Source of the DNA: Mantamonas sphyraenae
Taxonomy: Eukaryota; CRuMs; Mantamonadidae
Length of the DNA stretch: 64,000 bases
Assembly (NCBI GenBank): GCA_026936335.1
Contig: JAPMXV010000030.1
Coordinates: forward strand, 1-64,000
Direction: 5' to 3'
Shown here: positions 34,001 through 45,114 of the stretch, piece by piece
Layout: the number at the start of each line of letters is the position of its first letter
How positions within the stretch are numbered: the stretch's first letter is position 1
The notes under the pieces: model-generated
Told to the model about the DNA's origin: nothing
Seen by the model: only the letters and a program-made list of their open reading frames with translations
Database searches by the model: none
Position numbers and translations under genes: made by a program

Positions 34001-37000
34001 ACGGTGTCCGTTTCGCCCTCGACCAGTGGGGCTACGCGGGTGCGTCTCTCGACCCGGTTGCGCCCCAGTACACCTGCACTGCCTTTCTGCCCGTCGCCAC
34101 CGCCACAAACGCCGCCCTTCCGGGTATCAGCTTTGCGGGCGGTTCCTCAGACACTGTCCTCCTGTCCCGCCCGCTCTCCGTACCCCAGCCGTCCCTCGTC
34201 GGAATCCCCTCCAAGATTGCCCTTGTCGCGGACGTACCCATGGCACTCGGACAGGCCTACCCGCTTGTGGTTGTGCCGCTCAACGGTTCCACCGCCCAGA
34301 TGACCCTTCAAGTTGCCGCCGGTCCCACTGGTCGCTTGACCGCCGCCACCGGAGGCCCGCTCCCTCTCCTCTCCGCCTCGGGCAACGCCACCGAGCTCCA
34401 GGCCTTCTGGGCTTCGCTCTCGCTCGTATACAACACGACCACACCCAATCCGTCTCTCACGGTCACCATCGACGCAGCCACGACCTACACCGTCCCTGTC
34501 CAACTTGCATGCATCGCCACATCCGCTGCCCACGGACAGGCGGGAACTTCTGCTGCCGACGTCGCACATGCCCTCGTCGCAGACAACGCTGGCAACGCCT
34601 ACATCGGCGGCTACACGAGTGGTGCCTTCCCCGGCTTCGCCAACCAGGGCACCGACGGCGTCGTCGCCAAGCTCGACCAGAACCGCGAGCTCCTTTGGGC
34701 CTACCAGCTCGAGTTTTCCACCAGCGATGCCGTCGAGGCCATCGCAGTTGATCCAAACTCGGGCAACCTGTATGCTGTCGGCTGGGTCGATGCCGCCATT
34801 CCGCCTGTCCAGGCCTACGGCGGCGCACGCGACATCCTGGCCTTCAAGCTCGACGCAGATGGAAACCGCCTCTGGATCACCACTCTCGGTGGCTCCGGTG
34901 GTGAGCAGGCTGCCACCGCTGCCTTTGATGCCGCACGTGGTCTCCTCTTCCTCGGCGCAACCACGGCCAGTGCCTCCATTCAGGGACACGCTTCTCTCGG
35001 CGGCATCGATCTCTTCTTTGCCACCCTGCATGCTTCCAATGGTTCCCTTGTGTGGTCTGCTCGCCACGGCACCGCCCAGAACGACTATGTCAACGCGGTC
35101 GCCCTCGCTGCAGACGGCTCCTTCTTTGCTGCTGGTTACACCTTTGGAGCCCTCCAAGGCCAAACACAGCTCGGTGCCTCTCAGAATGCCTATATCGCAC
35201 GTTTCAACCCCACCGGTGCCCTTCAGTGGGCCTTCCAGTGCGGAGACGGTCTCTATGGCCAGGATGTTGCCCTCTCTTCCGATGCTGCTTCCGTCTACCT
35301 GGCCGCATACGGCTCCTCTGGCGCCGCCTTTATCTACTACGACAACGACGCCTCTTTCCGCCGCATCGAGAGTGCAGGCCTCATCGACGCCATTCTCTTC
35401 AGCTTCGAGCCCACAACGGGTGCCATCCAGTGGCGTCGCACGCTCGCAGGTGCTGGAAACGACTATGCCACTGCCCTCGCCCCGTTGCCCAACACAGATG
35501 TTGCCGTCGTCGGCTACACCTCGTCCAACCCGTTCATGGGCGTCGCACGCACGGGCTCCCTCGATGCTTTTGTGGTCGTCTACACCGCAGACGGCACTCG
35601 CGTAGAGAACCGCCTCGTCGGCGTCGCTTCGGCTTCGTACATTGCACGCGATGCTACCCTCGACTGTACGCCCGACACCCTTCTCCTTGGTGGCTACATC
35701 AACGCAGCCCTTCCGGGCAAAAGCCAACTCGGCGGCAACGACTTTGCCCTTTCTGTCGCACAGCTCGCTGCCCGCCAGCCTGCTGTCAATGGATTGCCTC
35801 AGGCCATCGAACTCACTCCCAACACCCCGTACGCCCTCGGTGCACTCCACCCCGTGGTCGTTCTCTCGGTTGCTGGTCCCGCCGCAGACATTCCCTTCAA
35901 TGTCTCCTGTGGTTCTTCCTGCACACTTACCGGCCCATCCATTGGCTCGGTTTCCTCATTGGTTCTCTCCGCAAACGCCTCTGCTCTCACAAACCTCTGG
36001 GCTACACTCGCCGTCACTTTCGACGGCACCGAGAACACACCCACCCTTGTCGTCAGCGCAGGCACTGCTTATGCACACCATGTGCCCGTGACCGTTCGTT
36101 GCGCCACAAACCCGCCTGTCAACGCTCTCGTGGGCCTGGCTGGCTCCGATCCGGGTGTCACCTCAGCCCTCGACGCCGCGGGCAACATGTACATCGCCGG
36201 TTACACCGATGGCTCCTTCCCGGGGTTCACCGCTGGCACTTTCGACGATACCTTCCTTGTCAAACTCGATCGCACGGGCACGCCCGTCTGGTACCACCAG
36301 TTCGCTCTGGCCGGTAATCAGCAGATCTACACCATGGCTGTCGACAAGCAAACAGGCGTCCCCTACGTGGGCATCCATTCGGAAACCGCCATTCTTGGCG
36401 CCTCCATTGTCGGTTCCTACGACAACATCCTTGTCAAGTTCGACCCGGTGTCTGGCCAGCCACAGTGGGCTGCTCTTGTCGGTTCCACAGGCCACGATAT
36501 TCCACGCGGTGTCGTCGCCATGAACGGCCGTGCCTGCATGGTCGGCAACGTCCAGGGTAACATCCCGGGCTTCACACAAGTCGGCGGTGTCGATGCAATG
36601 GCTATGTGTGCAGATGCAAGGAACGGTACCATCCTCTATTCCGCTGGCGTCGGATCAGCCGCCACAGACCAGTTTATTGGTGCCGACCTTGCCTCCGATG
36701 GCACTCTCTACGCCGCCGGTGAAACCTGGGGTTCACTCGACGCGCGTGGCTTGGCCAACCAAGGTGGCACGGACATCCTCCTCACTCGTTTCAACGTCGA
36801 CGGCTCTATCGCCTGGACCCGCGCCATCGGCGGACCCGGCACCGATGCCGCCTATGCCGTCGCCGTCTCCCCCGACAATGCAAACGTCTACATCACCGGC
36901 GAGGCCACCAACGACCTCTTCTACATCGATTCCTCGGGCTCAAGGCGCGTCATCACACATGTGCCGGCCTCTGCACACGCCGTTCCCTTCTTCATCAAGG

Positions 37001-40000
37001 CAAGCTCGGCCGGCGAGATCCTCTTTGGCACAATGCTCAGCCCGTCGGCTGCCACCCGAGGCTTTGGCATCCAGGTCCGACCCAACCACGAGATCGTCAT
37101 TGCGGGCTACACGACTGCAAACCTCTTTGCCACTCGCCTCGGCACAACAGACATCTTCCACGCTGTCTTCAGGCCTGAGGGCAACCTCATGTACGGTGGC
37201 CAGTATGGCTATGCTGGCTTTAACGGTGTCTTCTACTTCGATCCCACAGACATCACATGCGACTCTGTAACCTACGCCATGTACCTCACTGCCAACCCGC
37301 CTCCCGGCACTTCGCTTGTCGGCGGCAACGACGCCGTCCTCATCAAGCGATCCCTCTACCCTCAGCAGCCCAGTATCTCTGGACTGCCCGCCGCTATTTC
37401 TGTTGACGCAACTGCCGCCTATTCTCTCGGTGCCCTCCACCCGATTGCCATCGACTCTTTGAACGGCCCGTCGGCAAACCTCCTTTTCAACGTCTCTTGC
37501 GGCGCCTCGTGTACCCTCTCCGGTCCCACGGTGGGTACCACCTCCGCCATCAACACCGTGGGCAACGCCACGTCCTTGGCCGCCCTTTGGAACTCGCTGT
37601 CCGTCTCCTTCACCGGTGCCGTCAGCGAACCCACTCTCACTGTTTCCGTTGGCTCTGTCTACGCCTACTCCGTCCCTGTCACGGTGCGTTGTGCGGTCAC
37701 CGCTGAGAAAACACGTTTCATTGGCACTGCCGCCGCAGACTACGTGAACGGCATGGCCATCGACGATAAGGCCAACACCTACATTGGCGGGTACACCCAG
37801 GGTGCTCTCCCAGGCAATTCCAACGCTGGCAGCAACGACTTTGCTGTCGTCAAGGTCGCCCGTGACGGTGTGCCCCAGTGGTACTTCCAGGCCGGTACAG
37901 CCAACAGCGACGTCCTGCTCAACATCGTTGTCGACCCCTCGCAGAACTACGTCTACGCCCTCGGTTACACCAGTGCCTCCATCTACGGTCACTCTGTGGT
38001 CGGGTCCAACGATGTTTTTGTCATGAAGCTCAACGCAGAGGGCCACCGTGTGTGGAGCACCATCCTCGGTAGCACCAGTGCAGACTACGCTGCAGCCGCA
38101 ACTGTTGGTACCGACGGCGAACTCTACGTTGCAAGCTACTTTGCCGCTGCCGCCTTTGGCCAGCCCCACCTCGGCTCCAACGATGTCTACATCCTCAAGC
38201 TCTCGGCCAAGAATGCCTCCCACCTCTGGACCCTGCCCATTGCCACCACCGCCAGTGATGTCCCGCGCGCCATCGAGGCTGCCTCGGACGGAACCTTTTA
38301 CGTCACAGGCTACACCGGCGGTTCGCTTGGAACGCTGCCCAACCAGGGAAGCAACGACATCTTTGTCACCCGCTTTGACGCACAGGCAAACATCCTGTGG
38401 ACCATCACCCTTGGTGGCACAGGCGCCGACGCTGCGGAAGCCCTGGCTGTCGCCTCCGACGCCTCGGCCATCTACCTCGCCTGTAGCATTGCCGGTGAGA
38501 TCAGGTACCGCGACCACCAGGGTAGCATCACTGCGACTGGCCGCCTCGGTGCTGGCCTTGCCCTCGCAAAGATCCTTCCTGACGGTTCCACCCAGTGGGT
38601 CCACACCTGGCAGCGCTCTCATGCCAACGACCGTTTCACAGGCGTCTCCATCCGTCCCTCGGGTGAGGTTGTCGTCTCTGGTCACCAGGCAGGCTCGCTC
38701 TTTGCCCCGCTCGTCGGCACTCGCGACGTCATCGCCGTTGCTGTTCTCCCGGACGGCACCCAAACATACGCAAAGACCTATGGCGCCGCCAGTGCCGATC
38801 TCAACACCGTCGCAGGCGCAGTCGACTGTAGCAACACCCTCGTCACCGTTGCGTACGGCTCCGGTGGCACTTTCCCGGGCACCACCGCTCTCGGCAGCGT
38901 CGATATCATCTTCAACCATGTCACCATCCCGGCCCCGCAGCCACGCATCAACGCCCTGCCCACCTACATCCAGGCCACCACTGGCCAGACGTATCCCCTC
39001 GGTGCCTCCCACCAGCTCAACCTCTTTGTTCCTGCAGGCACATATGCCAAGTACGCCTTTAACGTCACCTGCGATGCCTCCTGCAAACTCTCTCTCCCGC
39101 CCTTGGGCAACCAGTTGCAACTCATTGCAAACTCCTCCTCTTCCGTGGCCGTGTACGGCAACGCCTCGGCCCTCGCTGCGTGGTGGCCTTCCCTCGCGCT
39201 CACCTTTGACGGCTCCAACAACCTCCCGTCCCTGACCGTCTCCATTGGCGCACACACCACCTACGCTATCTCTGTCGCTCTGCGCTGCCCGATCCCGGTC
39301 ACCACAAACTCCCAGTTTGGTAGCAGCTCCACAGATGCACTCGCCGACGCTGTGGCAGACATCCACAACAACCTCTACGCCACAGGCTCCGCCGTCAATG
39401 CCCTCCCGGGCATGAGCAGCAGCGGTGCAGGTGACATTGCCGTCGTCAAGCTCAACCCGAGCGGTGCTCCGATCTGGTACTACCAGCGCGGCTCTGCCAG
39501 CGCCGACGCTGCCACTGGCATTGCTGTCGATCCCGTTACCGGCGACTCCTACGTCGTCGCAAACACCGCCGCTGCCCTTGCCGGCAGTCACGCAGGTGCC
39601 ACGGATCTCGTCGTCCTCAAGCTCAACGCACACGGTGTCCTCCTTTGGGAGTATCAGTACGGCACCACAGCCAACGACGAGGCCACCTCGATCACGCTCG
39701 CCGCAGATGGCCACCTCTACCTCACTGCACGCTATGCCAACGGACAAACACTCCTCGGCGCCGCTCCTCTCGGCGCAAGCGACGCCTTTGTCATCAAGGT
39801 CTCTCCCACAAACGGCACAGTCCTGTGGACACGCCGCCTGGGTACCGCCTCGGAGGACACAGCCACAAAGGTGGTCGACGCCTCTGACGCGCACATCTAC
39901 GTCACCGGCCTCACCCAAGGCACCATGGCCGCTCCAGGCAATGTCAACGCAAACGGGGTCTTTGTCACAAAGATCTCCTACACGGGTGTCGTCGCATGGA

Positions 40001-43000
40001 CCGCCCAATTCAGCGCCACTGCCACCGCAGCCATGCCCACCATTGCCGTCTCTCCCGACGCGTCGCTTGTCTACTGCACCATGACCCTTGTTTCGTCGCG
40101 TGCCACCGCCGTGGCCATCGGTGCAAACGCAGAGCCTCTCTTTGCCACCTTTGATGGCAACAGCAATGGCCTTGTGCTCGCCCAGCTCGACGCTGCAACG
40201 GGCACCTTCAAGTGGCTGCGCACGCTGCCCACTGTCGGCAACAGCAACGTCCATGCGCCCGTCCTGCACACCCTCCCGTCCGGTTCTGTGTACGTCTTTG
40301 GCACCACCACCGCCGCCGTCGCCGGCACCACCATCACGGGCTCCAAGGACATTTATGCCCTTCTCTATCATCGCGACGGGCGCACCACGGGCGTCGCCAC
40401 CTACGGCTTTGCCTCCACCGCCCTAGATCTCGGCGCCGCCATCGTCGGCTGCAATGGCCACGTACGCTTCCTCGGTGACGTCAGCTCCGCCCTTCCTGGA
40501 GCTGCGGCCGTTGGCGGCGCAGACATGTTCCACTTTTCTGCTGCTCTTCCCGTTGAACCGCCTCGCATTGTCGGTCTGCCTGCGCAGCTCGATGTCGACG
40601 CTGGCGTCCGCGCCTATGTCGGCGCAGCCAACCCGCTCACTGTCTACGTGCCATCCACCCAGAACACTCTCACTCAGTTCAACATCTCCTGCGGTCCCGA
40701 CTGTCTCGCCTGGTTTGGCGACACGGGCGTCGTGACAGCCCTGGTGACCAATTCCAGTTCCAACATCTCTGTCCTCGCTACCCCCGCCCAGTTCTCCGCC
40801 TTTTGGACTGGCTTCAGCGTCGCCTTCCACACACACACGGCCGCCCCGTCCATCCGTGTCCTGGCCAACTCCAACGCCTACACCGTGCCTGTCACCGTGC
40901 GCTGCAACTCGGTCAACGAGTTCACTCGCCGCGACCAGACCACCGCCGCAGACACGTCGGCCGCCCTGGCCATCGACAGGAACTCCGATGCCTTCCATGG
41001 TATCACCACCGCAGGTGCGCTCTTTGCCGCCAACGCTGGCAGCAACGACATCGCCCTCACCAAGGTCGATCGCACTGGCCAACGTGTCTGGGCCATCCAG
41101 TTTGGTAGCACTGCAGACGACTCCCTCGCCGCCCTTGCTGTCGGCAGGACTCATCTCTATGCAGCCGGCACCACGCAAGGTGCTCTGCCGGGACTTGCGG
41201 CCCCTGGAGCTCCCGACGCCTTCCTTGCCAAGATTGACAAGGCCACGGGCGAGCAGGTCTTCCTCAGCACGCCCCTGGCTCATGCGGCAGCAGACAACGC
41301 CGCCGCCGTCGCTCTGTCTCACGACAACTCGATTGCCTACCTCGTCGGCGATGTCACGGGTGCCCTGCCCAACACCACCAACGCCGGTAGCTCCGATGTC
41401 TTTGTGGCCGCCGTCCACACGAACAACGGCACCCTCGCTTGGGCTCGTCTCTTTGGCGTCGCCGCAGCCGACACGGCCCGCGCCGTGGCTGTCGATTCGC
41501 AACACTCCATCTGGGTCGTCGGCGCAGGTCAAGGCCTTGCAGGCCATCCTGCAAACGGCAACACCGACGTGCAACTGGTCCAGTATGCTCACAATGGCAC
41601 AGTGTTGCGCACCGCCCTCTTCGGCTCCACCGGCAACGACCTGGCTCACAGCCTCTGGATCGATTCGACCAACGCAGATCGCATGTACATCGCCGGTGAA
41701 GTTGACTCCGCAGCCACTTCGTTCTACGGAGACTCTGTCGCACACGGCGGCTCGTCAGGCTTTGTGATTGTCGTCGATCCAAACACCGCCGCACGCGTCT
41801 GGTCCACCGTCGTCTCCACCTCCGCCAACGACGCCATTCGGGCCGTCACTGTCAACCGCATCGGCTCCATTGTCATTGCTGGCACCACTGCAGGCTCTCT
41901 CTCTGGCCAAACCAATGCCGGCTCCGATGACGCGTTTGTGCGCGGCCTGCATCCTGCCAATGGCACCGTCCAGTGGACCCTGCAGCTGGGTTCTGCCCAA
42001 CAGGACATCTTGGTGGGCTTGTCCAGCGATTGCAACGGCTACCTCTACCTGGCTGGCCACACAAGCAACGCTGCCTTTGGCGGCGTCGCCCAGGTCGGCA
42101 CAAACATGTCGCCATGGCTGACAGTCGTGCAGACTCCAAACACGGCACCCATTCTTACCCTCAACGCCACCACCATGGTGGCTGTCGAAGACGAGGACCG
42201 CCCCCTGCCCTCCATCCACGTTTCCGACGTCGATGCGCTGCCCAACCACGTCTTCTCCTTCAACATCTCCGCCACTCGCGGCCAGCTTGCCTTTGCCGGC
42301 AACGCATCCTTCCTCAACGTCCACTTTGCTCCTGGCAAGAACAACGCCTCGTCGTCGCTGCTCTTTGACGCCACTCTGGCGCAGTTCAACGCCCAAGGCG
42401 CTGCCAACCTGCGCTACTTGCCCAACTTGCACAACCACGACGCAGACACAATCTACATCCATGTCAGCGACAACGGTGGCTGGGGAGGAGGTGGTGTCCG
42501 CGACACCTTGGCCACCATCGACGTGTCCTTCGTTGCCCGCAACGATCCCCTTGAGCGCGTATCGCCCGCTTGGATGGCCAACTACACCATGGACGAGAGC
42601 AGCAGCCTGGTGCTCCCTGTGCAACTCAGCGACGTCGATGCCCTGCCCGACATGGTCACCGTCGTCATTTCAGCTCAGCACGGCGCATTGACTCTCTCTT
42701 CCCTGGCCGGCATCTCCTTTGCCCAGGCAAGCGCCAACAACGGCTCCATGCTGCACTTCAACGGCACCCTGTCCAGCGTCAACGCTGCTCTGGCGTCCCT
42801 CACCTACCACTCGGCCTACCTTGGTTGGCACGACACGGTGTTCTTCCACGCCTGCGACAACGCAGAGGGGATTTCCTCGTGCACCCAGCAGACCACAAAC
42901 ATCACCGTGTTGCCCTTCAACAACCCCATCGTGTTTTTGCCTCCCGTCCCGCCCAGCTGGTTCACCACCCCGGAAGACATCACCTTCCTGATCGCACCGG

Positions 43001-44964
43001 GCTTCCATGTCGCCGATGCAGACCTTGCAGGCTACAATGCCAGCCTGCGCATCACGACTGCGTTTGGACGAGTCGACCTCGCTTCCACAGCGGGCATGTA
43101 CTTTGCCAACGCATCCACAGCTGCCAACCAGAGCTATGTCGAGGCCGTCGGTTCTCTCACGGCCCTGAACGCAGCCTTGGCGTCGCTGGCGTACCATCCT
43201 GCCTCGCAGTTCTCTGGCGTGGACACCATCCACGTCTCTATCAGCGACCAGGGTGCCCAGCAGGGAGCTCCCACGCATGTCAGCCACACAATGCAGGTGA
43301 ACGTCACCGCCGTGAACGACCCTGTCTTCTTTGTGGGCGGACCAAGCTCTGTGGTCTCTCTCCCGTCCCTGGCCGACACCAATGTCACCGGCTTTGCCGT
43401 GACCGACCTCGACGCAGCCGATTTCAACATGCGCCTCATCGCCTCTGTGCAGCACGGTCGCATTTCCATGTTGCAGCATCAGGACCAGATGTCCATCGAC
43501 ATCACAGACACTCTGACCAACCTCAACCTTGCCCTGGCCGACCTGCACTACTTCAGCGTGCCCGACCACGTCGGAGCCGATGCAATTGTGCTCACCGTCT
43601 ACGATCTGGGCAACTCGGGAGCAGGCCCGTCCTACTCGCGCCAACGTGTGGTCAACATCACGGTGACAGCCGTGCAACCCACCATTGTCTGGACTGGCAA
43701 CGCCAGCGACGGAAACATGTGGAACACGCCCTCCAATTGGAACCCAGTCCGTGTGCCCACCCCGGCCGACGTTGTCCTTATCAACAGCACCGCCATGGAA
43801 ACCGTGCAGCTCCAGTTGACAGAGAGCTCCGTCATCACCCTGGCACGCCTCAACGTCCTGGGCATGGCTTCCTTGAACATCACCGGCCACAATGCGTCGC
43901 TGGACATCCAACAAGGCGCCTTGTTCGCACCTGGCGTGTCCGTCTCCCTGCAGGCAGGCACCACGTTGGTGGCTCGCGGCAACGTTTATGCGCAAGGCGC
44001 AGTGCATCTGCACAGCGCCACGCTGATGACAGCCGCAGGTTCTCCTGCGTATTCCCTGCGTGTACCTGGCCATGTGTATGTGCACCCCGGCGTGTCACGT
44101 TTGCACGGCCTGCTCTTGCGCCTGGGAAGCCTGTCCATGCTTGAGAACGGTCTGGGTCTCAACCTGACCACCGGTGCCACGGCCACTCGTGTCGAGGTTG
44201 CATCGATGCTCAACTGGCAGCACGGCATCCTGGCAGGTCCTGGTTCCCTGGCGTTGCTGGCCACGGCCTCGGGCAGCCTCGCTGCAGGCGTATCCCTCGA
44301 CGCAAGCCACTTGCAGACTCTGCCTGGCAGCGTGCTCACCTCCCACTGGCTGTTCTGCGGCAATGCAGCCTCGCTGCGCGCTGCAGGCACCTGGTTGATG
44401 CAAGCACCGGTCACAGGCAACGTCAGCCAGCCTGTACGTCATTCCGGTGGCGAGCTTTGCGACATCGGAGCAGACCCCAGCGGCAACTGGACTCTGGCCT
44501 ACGCAGGCATGCCGCAACACACCCTGGTCATCCAGTCCAAGGTGCGCAACGAACCAGCCAGTGTCATGACCATCCAGACGGCCATCACGCACGTGTACGC
44601 CCACTGGCTGCAGCGTGGCACCGTCCATGGCATGCGCATGTTGCTGGATGCCCCATCTGTCGTCGTCGACTGGCACACCAGTGACATTCTGTCGCTGCAG
44701 TGCACACAGGCCCAGTTCAACAAGTACACCTTGCAGCCTGCCCGCATCCACTCCCTTTCTGTCGGTCAGGCCTGCGTTGTGCGCGTTCAGCCGCAGAGCG
44801 CATGCCACGTCACCACCCTTGTCCTCGACAAGGGACGCATCGACACCTACCAGGATGCCGTCATGACCATGGATGGCTCGATGGACTGGGTCAACGGTGA
44901 CGTCCTGCCCCACGGCACAAACGGACGCCTCGAGCTCATCGGCACGATGAACACCCGATTCTGA
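25026..44964 (+). CDS. Giant secreted SBBP beta-propeller protein with cadherin-like and beta-helix-like tail
   Basis: Model: exon 1 25026-25104 (signal peptide MARQLRGIFLPLLLFVCLLA), intron 25105-25303 (GTACGT donor, CCCTGCAG acceptor), exon 2 25304-44964; 6,579 residues with no internal stop. Eleven blocks of about 530 residues follow. Each is an SBBP propeller (units such as DAFVIKLSPDGKRLW, YIAGYTDGSFPG) plus a linking beta domain opening GLP and carrying a C-x(2-4)-C pair and, in most blocks, a later VRC. Linkers start near 26540, 27920, 29380, 30955, 32560, 34190, 35770, 37370, 38940 and 40560. From about 42130 come four cadherin-like domains (DVDALP, L..L.Y, DTI.V.V.D.G), then at 43690 a TGN.....W..PSNW motif and a beta-helix-like end. 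There is no membrane anchor. It is probably extracellular, in adhesion or matrix. Confidence 0.88.
26540..40900 (+). repeat. ~1.6-kb protein-level repeat of propeller plus Cys-pair linker
   Basis: The linker domains recur about every 1.4-1.7 kb through the giant gene. Blocks 7 to 10 (about 34.5-40.9 kb) share more text (YALGALHP/YSLGALHP, FNVSCG.SCTL.GP, VPVTVRC) than the earlier blocks. This suggests later internal duplication there. DNA identity is moderate, not exact. Confidence 0.75.
42130..43680 (+). other. Four cadherin-like domains within the giant protein
   Basis: Four units of about 110-130 residues each carry E-D/N-x near the start (VEDEDRPL, MDESSSL, TPEDITF), a D-x-D-A/L strand, a LNAALASLTYHS-type segment and a D-T-x-x-x-x-x-x-D-x-G end. 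These match Ca-binding cadherin-like or VCBS-type domains seen in large adhesins. Confidence 0.7.
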
Positions 44965-45114
44965 AGCAACGAACCGATCGAATGAGAGTTGACACACAAC
45001 AGGGGGGAGGGTGAGAGAATGAGAGAATGAGTTCGACTCGAAAAATTGCCCGCTGCTCCCCCAAACCCTTTCCATCCCTTTTCTTCGGCCTTTCCCGCCG
45101 CACAGACCACGGCG
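44965..45114. other. Intergenic, no gene seen
   Basis: One hundred and fifty bases between the giant gene and the SFI1-like gene on the same strand, including a purine-rich GGGGGGAGGG and GAGAATGAGAGAATGAG stretch. No ORF or RNA gene is visible. Confidence 0.5.

Noticed and set aside
36940-40371. Minus-strand open frame of 1,143 codons inside the giant gene
   Set aside because: It is a shadow of GC-rich codon use on the plus strand. The product is Gly/Val/Asp/Glu-biased with no domain, whereas the plus frame has SBBP repeats. Other long antisense frames (1337-4030, 18863-20908, 28927-30147, 30199-31602, 34147-35850) fail for the same reason.
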